A stretch of 64,000 nucleotides of DNA, taken from Nocardia amikacinitolerans NBRC 108937. GTDB taxonomy: Bacteria; Actinomycetota; Actinomycetes; Mycobacteriales; Mycobacteriaceae. The stretch spans positions 1 through 64,000 of the forward strand of contig NZ_BDAU01000019.1 in NCBI RefSeq assembly GCF_001612615.1. The letters run 5' to 3'. Below the pieces are notes generated by a model. It was given only the letters and a program-made list of their open reading frames with translations, ran no database searches and was not told where the DNA came from. Of the stretch, positions 1-8,606 are shown in pieces. The translations under genes and the position numbers were made by a program. How positions within the stretch are numbered: position 1 is the first letter of the stretch; the number at the start of each line of letters is the position of its first letter.

Positions 1-68
1 CCTGCGCACCAGCGCTGCGACCCTCGTGCGCACTGGCGCAGTCGCACTCGGGCTGCGAGAGTGAACGG

Positions 69-683
69 GTGGGACTGTACGAGAATCAGGTCGTGCCCCG
101 GCTGGTGGAGTTCGCCTGCGGCCTGCGGGTCAACGAACCGCAGCGGCAGCGGGCGTGCGCCGGTCTGCACGGCCGGGTGGTGGAGATCGGCTTCGGCTCC
201 GGGCTCAACGTGCCGTTCTATCCGGACACCGTGCGGTCGATCAGCGCGGTGGAACCGGCGGATCTTGGCTGGAAACTGGCGGGCAAGCGCCTGGAACGGG
301 CGACGGTGCCGATCGAGCGGGCCGGGCTGGACGGCCAGTCGCTACCCTTCCCGGACAACACCTTCGACTCCGCGCTGTCGACCTGGACGATGTGCACCAT
401 TCCCGATGTGGCGACCGCGCTCGCGGAGGTTCGCCGGGTGCTGGTGCCCGGTGGGACATTCCACTTCGTCGAGCACGGGCTCGCGCCGGACGCCAAGGTC
501 CAGACCTGGCAGCACCGGCTCAATCCGATCCAGAAGAAGGTCGCGGGCGGGTGCAACCTCGACCGCGACATCCTCGGCTTGGTACGGGCCGCCGGGTTCG
601 AGATCCGCGAGCTGGACGTGTTCTACGGCGAGGGACCGAAGTTCCTCGCCGCACTGACACTGGGCGTCGGGGTCTCCGCGTAG
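69..683 (+). CDS. class I SAM-dependent methyltransferase
   Basis: This 204-residue protein has the Rossmann-type methyltransferase fold. Motif I (VVEIGFGSGLNVPFY) lies near residues 36-50, an acidic residue for ribose binding follows in SAVEPAD, and a motif-IV-like segment (STWTMCTIPD) comes near residue 110. The segment RRVLVPGGTFHFVEHG is typical of the UbiE/Methyltransf_11 group. The GTG at 69 is chosen because the protein then starts with the usual GLYENQVVPRLV. The substrate cannot be told from the sequence; small-molecule or lipid methylation is usual for this subfamily. The gene stands alone, followed by a repeat-bearing gap, so context gives no help. Confidence 0.85.
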   Translation: MGLYENQVVPRLVEFACGLRVNEPQRQRACAGLHGRVVEIGFGSGLNVPFYPDTVRSISAVEPADLGWKLAGKRLERATVPIERAGLDGQSLPFPDNTFDSALSTWTMCTIPDVATALAEVRRVLVPGGTFHFVEHGLAPDAKVQTWQHRLNPIQKKVAGGCNLDRDILGLVRAAGFEIRELDVFYGEGPKFLAALTLGVGVSA

Positions 684-690
684 GCGTACC

Positions 691-880
691 TCCGCCTGCG
701 CTCCGGCCGTGCGCGGACTGTGGACGGACTCCGTCCGGCAGCGCCCGCCGTGCGTACATCCGCCTTCGCTCCGGCCGTGCGCGGCTGTCGACGGACTCCG
801 TCCGGCAGCGCCCGCCGTGCGCACCTCCCCCTTCGCTCCCGCCGTGTGCGGACTGTGGACAACTCGGTCTGGCAGCGCCG
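691..880. repeat. ~67-bp tandem repeat, 2.8 copies
   Basis: Three head-to-tail units start at 691, 759 and 826 (68 bp, 67 bp and a partial third). Each opens with a tccgccttcgctccggcc-like segment, then ctgtggac, and the first two continue identically through ccgtccggcagcgcccgccg. The third unit diverges and contains tgtggacaa (854-862), the complement of the actinobacterial DnaA-box consensus TTGTCCACA. Single related copies lie near 27855 and 41431, so this is a dispersed intergenic family expanded in tandem here. The gap between the methyltransferase and the next gene holds nothing else that I can see. Confidence 0.75.
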
Positions 881-950
881 ATCAGCCCGGCGACACAGCT
901 GTGCGCGGCCCGTCGAGGAAATCGACGGACCGCGCACGGCCGAAGCTACG

Positions 951-1352
951 TCAGTGGATTTCGACGTGCAGCGTGTAGCTGGCGTTGCCGCGGGTCGGCG
1001 CGACGAGCACGCGGTACAGGCCGTCATAGGGCAGCACGATCTCGGTCGCGGTCTCCTCGACCACCAGCACCAGGCCGTCCGGGGCGGAGATGCTGAAGTT
1101 CACGTTGTCCTCCAGCGCGACGATCGCGGTGTAGAGCGACTGCCCGCCGCGCGCCTCGAGCAGGTAGCTGTCGGCGTCGCCGCGAACGACCGCTCCGTCC
1201 AGCGTCGCCTCGCTGGTACCCGGCGCGAACCTGATTTCCGCGTACACCCCCGCCTGCGCGGCGCCCGCGCCGGCGACGGCGAACACGAGGGTGGCCGTCA
1301 GAGCGGTGAGCGCGAGGAGTGCGGCACGGAAAGGGCGGAGGATCGTTGCCAT
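951..1352 (-). CDS. small secreted beta-rich protein
   Basis: This 133-residue protein has a clear Sec signal peptide. A basic start (MATILRPFRA) is followed by a hydrophobic stretch to about residue 32, with a likely AQA cleavage site near residue 34. The mature ~100 residues alternate hydrophobic and polar positions and carry SYLLEARGGQSLYTAIV and FSISAPDGLVLVV. That pattern is typical of small beta-sandwich domains of the PPC or lysozyme-inhibitor-like type. The sequence aggaca lies about 8 bases before the ATG. No catalytic residues or cysteines are seen, so an extracellular binding role is only inferred. Confidence 0.75.
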   Translation of the reverse strand: MATILRPFRAALLALTALTATLVFAVAGAGAAQAGVYAEIRFAPGTSEATLDGAVVRGDADSYLLEARGGQSLYTAIVALEDNVNFSISAPDGLVLVVEETATEIVLPYDGLYRVLVAPTRGNASYTLHVEIH

Positions 1353-1435
1353 GATCGTTGTCCTGTGGTGAGAGGGGAATATCGAACGCCGCCAAGTGTT
1401 CCCACGCCGGCTTGTGGTCGGCTGAAGACGCGGTT

Positions 1436-1720
1436 AGAGCGCCTGGCAAACGGCCTCGACGCGAACCGGTCGGTGTTCGCACTCACACCGACGGAATCCC
1501 CACCCTGGTCGCCACCGACGGCAGGCAGATTCCGCACAGTCTGCTGGTACTCGACCCGCAAGGCAACATCATCGCCACCTATACCGTCAGCGGCATCAAA
1601 GAAGCCGGAGCACCCGCGACGCCGCTCACCAGGGGCCTCGTGGACGGCTCGCTCAATAACCTCCACATCGCCGACGCGGCCAATGTTCTCGGCGTGATGT
1701 CGGGCAGCAAGCTGGGCTGA
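1436..1720 (+). pseudogene. 3'-terminal gene remnant, family not recognised
   Basis: An open frame of about 95 codons ends at 1720. From about 1480 on it has gene-like codon use, with G or C in most third positions and a sensible residue mix (PHSLLVLDPQGNIIATY, then DGSLNNLHIADAANVLG). There is no convincing start codon or ribosome site, and the region before 1450 has no coding character. It therefore looks like the C-terminal end of a larger gene whose 5' part is lost. I do not recognise the family. It is followed immediately by a strong hairpin terminator, as a functional gene end would be. A short expressed gene cannot be excluded. Confidence 0.4.
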
Positions 1721-1736
1721 ACGATCAACGTCGCAC

Positions 1737-1773
1737 AAAGGGACTGCCACCAAGATCCGGCGGCAGTCCCTTT
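1737..1773. terminator. bidirectional hairpin terminator
   Basis: This is a perfect 12-bp inverted repeat: aaagggactgcc at 1737-1748 and ggcagtcccttt at 1762-1773, around a 13-base loop. It ends in TTT on the plus strand and, read the other way, in TTT on the minus strand. It lies between the converging gene remnant and dnaE and can end transcription from both. Confidence 0.8.
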
Positions 1774-1817
1774 CCGCGCCAACCGAAGCCTCGGGCGACC
1801 GGCGCGATCAACGCCAC

Positions 1818-4800
1818 TCAACTCGCCAGGCAGCTGGGCCCGAGGAGGGCCTTGAGGTCGCCGAAGAGAGCCGAGGAGGGGGAGACGCGCAGGCTGTCGT
1901 CGAGTTTGAGCAGGGTGGTCTTGTCGCGGGCGCCGACGTGGCGGACGTGGACGTCGGAGGTGCCGGGGTGGCGGGAGAGGACGCGCTTGAGTTCGCTGAT
2001 CTTGTCCGGGGTGCACATCCGGGTGGAGATGGTGACCGCGAGCGGTTTGGCGACCCCGATGGAGGACAGGTCGGGGACGGCGAGGTCGTTGGCGATCAAC
2101 GAGATTCGGTCGTCGCGCACCGAGACGCGCGCCTTCACAAGCACCACCGCGTCCTCCACGACATCGGCGCCGTACACCGAGTACGCCTGCGGGAAGAACA
2201 GCACCTCGATGCCACCGGTCAGGTCCTCGAGCTGGGCCGACGCCCAGGCCAGGCCGTTCTTGTTGATGCGCCGGTTCACCGAGGCGAGGATGCCGCCGAT
2301 GGTGACCTGCGCACCGTCCTTCACGTCGCCTTCGAGGATGGTGGGGATCGGGGTGTCTGCCTGCGCGGCGAGCACGTGCTCCACGCCGTTGAGCGGATGC
2401 CCGGAGACGTAGAGGCCGAGCATCTCCCGTTCCAGCGCCAGCTTGTGCTTGGACTCCCATTCCTCGTCCGGCACAGCGACATTGAACACCGAGGCCACCG
2501 ACTCGTCGGCGTCCATGCCGCCGAACAGGTCGAATTGTCCGATGGCCTCGGCCTTCTTGGTGGTCATCACCGCGTCGATGGCGTCGGAGTGGATCAGCAT
2601 CAGCCCCTTGCGCGGATGCCCGAGGGAGTCGAAAGCACCCGCCTTGATGAGGGATTCGGTGACCTTCTTGGTGCAGGCGACGGCGTCGATCTTGTTCAGG
2701 TAGTCGGAGAAATCGGTGAACTTCGACTTCTCCTTGCGCGCCTGGATGATCGAGGCCACCACGTTCGCGCCGACGTTGCGCACCGCGCCGAGGCCGAAGC
2801 GGATGTCCTTGCCGACCGAGGCGAAGTTCTGCTCGGACTCGTTGACGTCCGGCGGCAGCACCGTGATGCCGAGCCTGCGGCAGTCCGACAGGTAGACCGC
2901 CGCCTTGTCTTTGTCGTCACCGACGGAGGTGAGCAGGCCCGCCATGTACTCGGCCGGGTAGTTGGCCTTGAGGTAGGCGGTCCAGAAGGAGACCAGGCCG
3001 TAGCCCGCCGCGTGCGACTTGTTGAACGCGTAGCCGGCGAACGGAAGGATGGTGTCCCACAGCGCTTTCACCGCGCCCTCGGAGAACCCGTTCGCGGTCA
3101 TGCCCTCGTGGAAGCCCTTGTACTCGGCCTCCAGCACCTCGAGCTTCTTCTTACCCATGGCCTTGCGCAGCGCGTCGGCCTTGCCCATGGAGTAGGAGGC
3201 GACCTTCTGGGCGATGAACATGATCTGCTCTTGGTAGACGATCAGACCGTAGGTCTCGGCGAGGATGTCCTTGAGCGGTTCCTCGAGCTCCGGGTGGATC
3301 GGCTTGATCGGCTGGCGCCCGTTCTTGCGGTCGGCGTAGTCGTTGTGCGCGTTCATGCCCATCGGGCCGGGGCGGTACAGCGCGAGCACGGCGACGATGT
3401 CGTTGAACCCGGTGGGCTGCATGCGGCGCAGCAGGTCGCGCATCGGCCCGCCGTCGAGCTGGAAGACGCCGAGAGTGTCGCCGCGCGAGAGCAATTCGTA
3501 GGTGGCGGGATCGTCCAGCGGCAGGTTGTCCATGTCCAGGTCGATGCCGCGGTTGGCCTTGATGTTGTCCAGCGCGTCACCGATGACGGTGAGGTTGCGC
3601 AGACCGAGGAAGTCCATTTTCAGCAGGCCGATGGCCTCGCAGGACGGGTAGTCCCATCCGGTGATGATCGCGCCGTCCTGGGGGCGGCGCCACACCGGGA
3701 TCGCGTCCATCAGCGGCTCGGAGGACATGATCACCGCGCAGGCGTGCACGCCCGCGTTGCGGATCAGGCCTTCCAGGCCGCGGGCGGTCTCGTAGATCTT
3801 GGCGACATCGGGGTTGTTGCCGATGAGTTCGCGGACCTCGGCGGCCTCCTTGTACCGCTCGTGATCGGGGTCCATGATGCCCGAGAGCGGGATGTCCTTG
3901 GCCATGATCGGCGGCGGCAGCGCCTTGGAGATCTGGTCGGCGATGGCGAAACCGGGCTGGCCGAACTGAACTCGCGCCGAGTCCTTGATGGCGGCCTTGG
4001 TTTTGATGGTGCCGAACGTGATCACCTGGGCGACCCGGTCGGTGCCCCACTTCTCGGTGGCGTACCGGACCATCTCACCGCGGCGGCGATCATCGAAGTC
4101 GATATCGATATCGGGCGCGGAGGGCCGCTCGGGGTTCAGGAACCGCTCGAACAGCAGGCCGTGCGGAATCGGGTCGATATTGGTGATGCCGAGCGCGTAC
4201 GCGACCAGCGAACCGGCCGCCGAACCACGACCGGGACCGACGCGGATGCCGACCTCCCGCGCGTGTTTGACGAGGTCGCCGACGACGAGGAAGTAGGCGG
4301 GAAAGCCCTTCTGCCGGATGACGTCGAGCTCGAAGTAGGCGCGGTCGTAGTACTCCTGCGGCACGCCGTCGGGAAACCGGCGGGCCAGCCCGCGGTCCAC
4401 CTCTTTGCGCAGCCACGAGTCCTGGGTCTCGCCCTCCGGCACCGGGAACACCGGCATGCGGTCCTTGAAGTTCCACACGTCGTCGTAGGACTGCACGCGC
4501 TCGCCGATGAGCACCGAGTTGTCGCACGCGCCAGGCACTTCCGCGTCCCACAGGGCGCGCATCTCGGTGGCCGACTTCAGGTAGTAGCCGTCACCGTCGA
4601 ACTTGAACCGGGTCGGGTCCGAGAGCGTCTTGCCGGTCTGCACGCACAGCAGCGCCTCGTGGTTGGCCGACTGATCCTTGGTCACGTAGTGGCAGTCGTT
4701 GGTGGCCAGCGGCGGAATGCCCAGCTGCTTGCCGATGTTCAGCAGCCCCTCGCGGACCCGTCGCTCGATGGACAGACCGTGATCCATCACCTCGAGGAAG

Positions 4801-5363
4801 AAGTTGTCCTTGCCGAAGATCTCCTGCCACTTGGCCGCTGCCTCGAGCGCCTCGCGGTCGTGGCCGAGGCGCAGCCGGGTCTGGACCTCGCCGGACGGGC
4901 AGCCGGTGGTCGCGATGATGCCCTCGGCGTACTGGGCGATGATCTCCTCGTCCATGCGCGCCCACTTGCCGAGCTGTCCTTCGATGGAGGCCAGCGAGGA
5001 GAGCTTGAACAGGTTGCGCAGGCCGGTCGCGGTCTCGGCGACCATCGTCATGTGGGTGTATGCGCCCGAACCCGAGACGTCGTCGCCCTTCTGGCTCGGA
5101 TCGCCCCACTGCACGCGCTTGGTGTCGAACCGGGAACCGGGCGCGATGTAGGCCTCGATGCCGATGATCGGCTTGATGTCGTGTTTCTTGGCGGAGTTGT
5201 AGAACTCGGAAGCGCCGTACATGTTGCCGTGGTCGGTCATGCCGACCGCCGTCATCCCGAGTCGCTTCGCCTCGGTGAACAGCGGAGAGATCTTGGCCGC
5301 GCCGTCGAGCATGGAGTACTCGGTGTGGTTGTGCAGGTGAACGAACGATCCGGACTCGGCCAA
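1818..5363 (-). CDS. dnaE1: DNA polymerase III alpha subunit (replicative)
   Basis: This is the catalytic subunit of the replicative polymerase. The chosen start, a TTG at 5363, gives 1181 residues, the usual DnaE1 length, and the expected N-terminus AESGSFVHLHNHTEYSMLDG. It has GGGAGGAAGG 8-17 bases upstream. An in-frame start further upstream would add 22 residues but lacks this site. Order of domains: PHP domain first (HLHNH, later TDHGN), which in actinobacterial DnaE1 is the proofreading exonuclease; the polymerase core with the catalytic acidic cluster PDIDIDFDDRR; a clamp-binding motif QFDLFG near residue 940; and a C-terminal OB-fold. The gene is flanked by a terminator and appears monocistronic. 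Confidence 0.97.
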   Translation of the reverse strand: MAESGSFVHLHNHTEYSMLDGAAKISPLFTEAKRLGMTAVGMTDHGNMYGASEFYNSAKKHDIKPIIGIEAYIAPGSRFDTKRVQWGDPSQKGDDVSGSGAYTHMTMVAETATGLRNLFKLSSLASIEGQLGKWARMDEEIIAQYAEGIIATTGCPSGEVQTRLRLGHDREALEAAAKWQEIFGKDNFFLEVMDHGLSIERRVREGLLNIGKQLGIPPLATNDCHYVTKDQSANHEALLCVQTGKTLSDPTRFKFDGDGYYLKSATEMRALWDAEVPGACDNSVLIGERVQSYDDVWNFKDRMPVFPVPEGETQDSWLRKEVDRGLARRFPDGVPQEYYDRAYFELDVIRQKGFPAYFLVVGDLVKHAREVGIRVGPGRGSAAGSLVAYALGITNIDPIPHGLLFERFLNPERPSAPDIDIDFDDRRRGEMVRYATEKWGTDRVAQVITFGTIKTKAAIKDSARVQFGQPGFAIADQISKALPPPIMAKDIPLSGIMDPDHERYKEAAEVRELIGNNPDVAKIYETARGLEGLIRNAGVHACAVIMSSEPLMDAIPVWRRPQDGAIITGWDYPSCEAIGLLKMDFLGLRNLTVIGDALDNIKANRGIDLDMDNLPLDDPATYELLSRGDTLGVFQLDGGPMRDLLRRMQPTGFNDIVAVLALYRPGPMGMNAHNDYADRKNGRQPIKPIHPELEEPLKDILAETYGLIVYQEQIMFIAQKVASYSMGKADALRKAMGKKKLEVLEAEYKGFHEGMTANGFSEGAVKALWDTILPFAGYAFNKSHAAGYGLVSFWTAYLKANYPAEYMAGLLTSVGDDKDKAAVYLSDCRRLGITVLPPDVNESEQNFASVGKDIRFGLGAVRNVGANVVASIIQARKEKSKFTDFSDYLNKIDAVACTKKVTESLIKAGAFDSLGHPRKGLMLIHSDAIDAVMTTKKAEAIGQFDLFGGMDADESVASVFNVAVPDEEWESKHKLALEREMLGLYVSGHPLNGVEHVLAAQADTPIPTILEGDVKDGAQVTIGGILASVNRRINKNGLAWASAQLEDLTGGIEVLFFPQAYSVYGADVVEDAVVLVKARVSVRDDRISLIANDLAVPDLSSIGVAKPLAVTISTRMCTPDKISELKRVLSRHPGTSDVHVRHVGARDKTTLLKLDDSLRVSPSSALFGDLKALLGPSCLAS

Positions 5364-5679
5364 GACAGTCCTTCCTCCCAAGGTCTCGACGGGGGTTGGT
5401 GCACCGAGTCTAAGCGCCCCCTGCGACACGAATTCGCACCGGCACGCGCCGCCTGGATGATCATCGGCGCGTCGTGAAGAAGATCACCGGCGCGTCGCGA
5501 GCGGCCGCCCAGATCGGCCGGAAACACCGGTCGCGAAGGGCCCCGCGCCGCCGGGAACGACAGCGCGCCCGCGAGTGGGGAGATCGATCGAAAGCGTGCG
5601 GACCGAAGGCTCGATCTTGGTACTCTCGCATCCGCGTACGCAGGTCGATAAATCCGCGACAATTCGGACGAGGTGTCGA
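5364..5679. other. divergent intergenic region dnaE / secreted protein
   Basis: This 316-bp gap must hold the dnaE promoter and that of the secreted protein at 5680. A near-direct repeat of about 18 bp (gatcaycggcgcgtcg) occurs at 5459 and again at 5483. TACTCT at 5621-5626 could be a -10 element for the plus-strand gene, but I find no good -35. I see no gene here. Confidence 0.4.
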
Positions 5680-6129
5680 ATGACCACCAAGCTGACCAGC
5701 ACGCTAGTCAAGACAGTCCCCGCGGCCGCCGCGCTCTCCGCGGCCGCGCTCGCCGTCACCGCGGCACCCGCCGTGGCCAACGGCGGCGAGTTCACCACCA
5801 TCTACGCGCTGACCACCGGAGCATGCGTCGCGCAGATCGACGCCTCCGTCAACGGCGACGCGTACCCGCAGTCCGCGGCCTTCACCGTCGCCTCGAACAT
5901 GTGGGGCGTCGGGCCGTGTAGCGTCCCGGTGACGCTGAACTGGCGCAATACCGAGACCGGCGAGACGGGGAAGGTCACCCAGACGCCCAACGGTCCCGGC
6001 TTCTGGATGAACGACGGCAAGTCGGCGATCTTCAGCCCCGGCGTCGGGAAGTTCACCGCGACGATCACGGTCGGTGCGGCGCACATGCCGCAGCCCGGCA
6101 CGATCCAGTTCGCGGTCTCCAAGGGCTGA
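5680..6129 (+). CDS. small secreted protein, function unknown
   Basis: Starting at ATG 5680 the product has 149 residues. It begins with a signal peptide (MTTKLTSTLVKTVPAAAALS, cleavage probable after AVA near residue 29). The mature part of about 120 residues has two cysteines (TTGACVAQ and GVGPCSVP) that could pair, and ends in a beta-rich stretch (FTATITVGAAHMPQPGTIQF). The frame is open further upstream, but a start there would put 35 polar residues before the signal peptide. The overall plan resembles the small immunoglobulin-like secreted proteins of mycolata. No specific family is recognised. Confidence 0.75.
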   Translation: MTTKLTSTLVKTVPAAAALSAAALAVTAAPAVANGGEFTTIYALTTGACVAQIDASVNGDAYPQSAAFTVASNMWGVGPCSVPVTLNWRNTETGETGKVTQTPNGPGFWMNDGKSAIFSPGVGKFTATITVGAAHMPQPGTIQFAVSKG

Positions 6130-6151
6130 CCCGCGCCCGCGGCGGCGCGTC

Positions 6152-6157
6152 CATAAT
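6152..6157 (+). promoter_or_regulatory. candidate -10 element for leaderless transcript of the LytS operon
   Basis: CATAAT lies six bases before the ATG at 6164. In actinobacteria a -10 at this distance normally puts the transcription start on the A of the start codon. A convincing -35 is not visible, which is common for such promoters. Confidence 0.35.
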
Positions 6158-6163
6158 CGGACC

Positions 6164-6196
6164 ATGATCGGGCGATTCCTGACCGTGGTCCGGTGA
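6164..6196 (+). CDS. possible 10-codon leader ORF coupled to the LytS kinase
   Basis: ATG at 6164 opens a 10-codon frame (MIGRFLTVVR). Its TGA overlaps the GTG start of the kinase in a GTGA arrangement. The kinase itself has no clear ribosome site. If transcription begins at 6164, this ORF would be translated leaderlessly and would deliver ribosomes to the kinase start. This is inference from layout only; the peptide is too short to judge by codon use. Confidence 0.3.
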   Translation: MIGRFLTVVR

Positions 6197-7392
6197 CCGC
6201 GACAGTGGTCGCCGTCGTCACGGCGACGCTGGTGGCGGGCGGCGCGCTGTTGGTGTGGCTGCGCACGCGGCGGGTGGTCACCACACCCGCCGAACGCGCC
6301 GTGCACTCGGCGCTGCACACCGCCTCGCTGGCGGCCGTGCCGCTGCGCCGCGGGCTCACCGAGCAGTCCGCGCGGGAGGCCGCGCCCCATTTGCGCGCGC
6401 TGACCGGCGCGGACGCACTCGGCGTCGCCGACCCCGACGGCGAGGTGCTCGCCTGGGACGGACCCCATGCCGATCTCGCCGAGGTCTTCGCCGACGCGGC
6501 GCGGCGGGCGACCGCGAGCGAACGACCGGTGCTGGTCGCCGGTCCAGGGCAGGGCGAGCACGGCGCGCGGACGCTCGTGGCGCAGCCGTTGCTGATCGAA
6601 CACAGCGGCGCGGCGGGCGCGCTCGGCGTGGTCACCAACGGCAAGCCGGGACCGGGGCTGCTCGGCGCGCTCGCCGAGGTGGCCCGCTACGCTTGCGGCC
6701 AGCTGGAACTCGCCGACCTCGACGCGTCGCGCGCCCGGCTGGACCGCGCCGAGGTGCGCGCGCTGCGCGCCCAGATCAGCCCGCACTTCATCTACAACGC
6801 GCTCAACACCATCGCGTCGTTCGTGCGCACCGATCCGGATCGGGCAAGGGAGCTCATCCTCGAGTTCGCCGACTTCACCCGCTACTCCTTCCGGGCCGCG
6901 GGGGAATTCACCGTGCTGTCGGACGAACTGCGCAACATCGAGCGCTATCTCGCGCTGGAACGGGCCCGTTTCGGCGACGCGCTCCAGGTGCGGCTGCGCA
7001 TCGCGCCGGAGGTGCTCGGCGTGGTACTGCCCTTCCTCGCACTGCAACCGCTGGTGGAGAACGCGGTGCGGCACGGCATCGCGGGCAGGCAGGGCGGCGG
7101 CACCATCGCCATCGTGGCCACCGACGCGGGCACCGACTGCCTGATCAGCGTCGAGGACGACGGCGCGGGCATGGACCCCGATCTGCTGCGCTCCGGCGCG
7201 CTCGACGCGGTCGAAACGGGTTCCGGCCCCGCGGGTTCCGGCGAATCCGCGCACGTGGGGCTGGCGAACGTGGACGACCGGCTGCGCGCGGCCTTCGGCA
7301 ACGACTACGGGTTGATCGTCGAGACCGCGCCCGGCGCGGGCACCAAGGTCAGTCTGCGGGTGCCGAAGTTCCGCCCCGGCGTGCGCGCCTGA
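6193..7392 (+). CDS. LytS-type sensor histidine kinase
   Basis: This 399-residue kinase has one N-terminal membrane segment (residues about 4-23) and a GAF-like sensing region (about 40-165). The His_kinase domain follows, with the phospho-acceptor in RAQISPHFIYNALNTI (His198), and then a GHKL ATPase domain (LVENAVRHG, then VEDDGAGMD). The single membrane helix differs from the multi-helix 5TM-LytS sensors, so sensing is probably cytoplasmic. It is paired with the LytTR regulator 56 bases downstream and lies upstream of two carboxylate-type symporters and acs. This is similar in logic to the enterobacterial BtsS/BtsR and YpdA/YpdB pyruvate systems. The ligand is inferred, not shown. Confidence 0.9.
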   Translation: MTATVVAVVTATLVAGGALLVWLRTRRVVTTPAERAVHSALHTASLAAVPLRRGLTEQSAREAAPHLRALTGADALGVADPDGEVLAWDGPHADLAEVFADAARRATASERPVLVAGPGQGEHGARTLVAQPLLIEHSGAAGALGVVTNGKPGPGLLGALAEVARYACGQLELADLDASRARLDRAEVRALRAQISPHFIYNALNTIASFVRTDPDRARELILEFADFTRYSFRAAGEFTVLSDELRNIERYLALERARFGDALQVRLRIAPEVLGVVLPFLALQPLVENAVRHGIAGRQGGGTIAIVATDAGTDCLISVEDDGAGMDPDLLRSGALDAVETGSGPAGSGESAHVGLANVDDRLRAAFGNDYGLIVETAPGAGTKVSLRVPKFRPGVRA

Positions 7393-7448
7393 CGCGGTCG
7401 GGGTATCCGAAACGGCGCCGATCACCGTGCCCTTACGATGGAGCGGTT

Positions 7449-8243
7449 GTGACGCAGAACACCGATGACTCGGCGAGCCCGCTGCGCGTGCTCGCCGTGG
7501 ATGACGAGAAGCCCGCTCTGGACGAGCTGGTGTATCTGCTGCGCACCCAGCGCGGCGTCGGCGAGATCCACACCGCGGGCGAGGCGACCAGCGCGCTGCG
7601 GGTACTGCGCACCCATCCGGTGGACGCCGTCTTCCTCGACATCAACATGCCAGGGCTCGACGGCATGGAGCTGGCTGGCATCCTCTCCGAGTTCGCCAAC
7701 CCGCCCGCGGTGGTGTTCGTGACCGCGCACGACGACCGGGCGGTGAGCGCCTTCGATCTCGGCGCGGTGGACTACCTGCTCAAACCGCTGCGCGAGGCGC
7801 GCCTTGCCGAGGCGGTGCGGCGCATCACCCAGACGCGCGCCACTCCCCCGCCGCCCGCCGCGCCGCGCACCGACCCGAACGAGGTGATTCCCGTCGAACT
7901 CGGCGGTGTCACCACCCTTGTGCATCGCTCCAGCGTCAGCTGGGTCGAGGCGGACGGCGACTACGCGAGGCTGCACACCAGCGCGGGCTCGCACCTGGTG
8001 CGCATCCCGCTCACCGCACTCGAATCCCGCTGGGAGAACGCCGGTTTCCTGCGCGTGCACCGCTCCTACCTGGTGGCGCTGCGGATGGTGACTGGCTTGC
8101 GCACGGTGGGCAGCGGCACGGTGGTGTGCCTGCGCGCCGAGGGCAGCGCGGCGGCGGTGGAGCTGCCGGTCAGCCGCCGCCAGGTGCGCGAGCTCAAGCA
8201 GCGACTGGTGCACGGGCCGCGGCACAACTGGACGACCCGGTGA
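7449..8243 (+). CDS. LytTR-family response regulator
   Basis: This 264-residue regulator starts at GTG 7449, preceded by GGAGCGG. The receiver domain has the acidic pocket VDDEKPALDEL, phospho-acceptor Asp64 in VFLDINMPGLDGM, and the switch lysine in DYLLKP. A proline-rich linker leads to a LytTR DNA-binding domain (about residues 145-250; VSWVEADGDYARLHT and FLRVHRSYLVAL). Such regulators bind direct repeats upstream of target operons. It overlaps the next gene by GTGA, which ties the regulator and the transporter genes into one operon. Confidence 0.93.
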   Translation: MTQNTDDSASPLRVLAVDDEKPALDELVYLLRTQRGVGEIHTAGEATSALRVLRTHPVDAVFLDINMPGLDGMELAGILSEFANPPAVVFVTAHDDRAVSAFDLGAVDYLLKPLREARLAEAVRRITQTRATPPPPAAPRTDPNEVIPVELGGVTTLVHRSSVSWVEADGDYARLHTSAGSHLVRIPLTALESRWENAGFLRVHRSYLVALRMVTGLRTVGSGTVVCLRAEGSAAAVELPVSRRQVRELKQRLVHGPRHNWTTR

Positions 8244-8605
8244 CCGGCCCGCAGCGGCCCGCGCGCCAGCGGGTGGTGCTCGCTGAGCGGCGCGGCGCGC
8301 GACGGGTGCGCACCCGCGTGGAGGTGGCCGAGCAGACCGAGATCGGGGAAGCCTTGATCGGCGGTCTGATTCGCGCCCAACTCGGCCTCGCGCTGCGGCT
8401 CGCGGTGGTCACGGTGCTGGTGCTCGGCGCGATTCCGCTGCTGCTCGGAATCGACGCGCTCGCCTCGGCCGTCGTGCTCGGCGTGCGGCTGCCCTGGCTG
8501 CTGCTCGGTGTCGCGGTGTTCCCCGCGCTGTACGTCGTCGGGCGTCTGTACGTCCGACTGTCCGAACGCAACGAGGAGGACTTCCTCGACCTGGCCGGGG
8601 ACTGA
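8240..8605 (+). CDS. small membrane partner of solute:sodium symporter
   Basis: This 121-residue protein has a basic N-terminal 35 residues, two membrane helices (about 55-75 and 82-105), and an acidic tail ending RLSERNEEDFLDLAGD. It starts in a GTGA overlap with the LytTR gene and its stop is directly followed by the symporter's GTG. Small two-helix proteins (DUF485/DUF4212 type) regularly precede symporters of the acetate/pyruvate branch, and a DUF485-like gene takes the same place before the second symporter at 10512. The family assignment of this copy rests mainly on position and topology. Confidence 0.7.
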   Translation: MTGPQRPARQRVVLAERRGARRVRTRVEVAEQTEIGEALIGGLIRAQLGLALRLAVVTVLVLGAIPLLLGIDALASAVVLGVRLPWLLLGVAVFPALYVVGRLYVRLSERNEEDFLDLAGD

Positions 8606-8606
8606 C

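Noticed and set aside
1938..5477. 1179-codon open frame on the plus strand opposite dnaE
   Set aside because: An antisense shadow in a GC-rich genome; the composition is Val/Asp/Leu/His-rich and without motifs, and dnaE is beyond doubt. The same applies to 30382-33678 opposite emb and 25283-30409.
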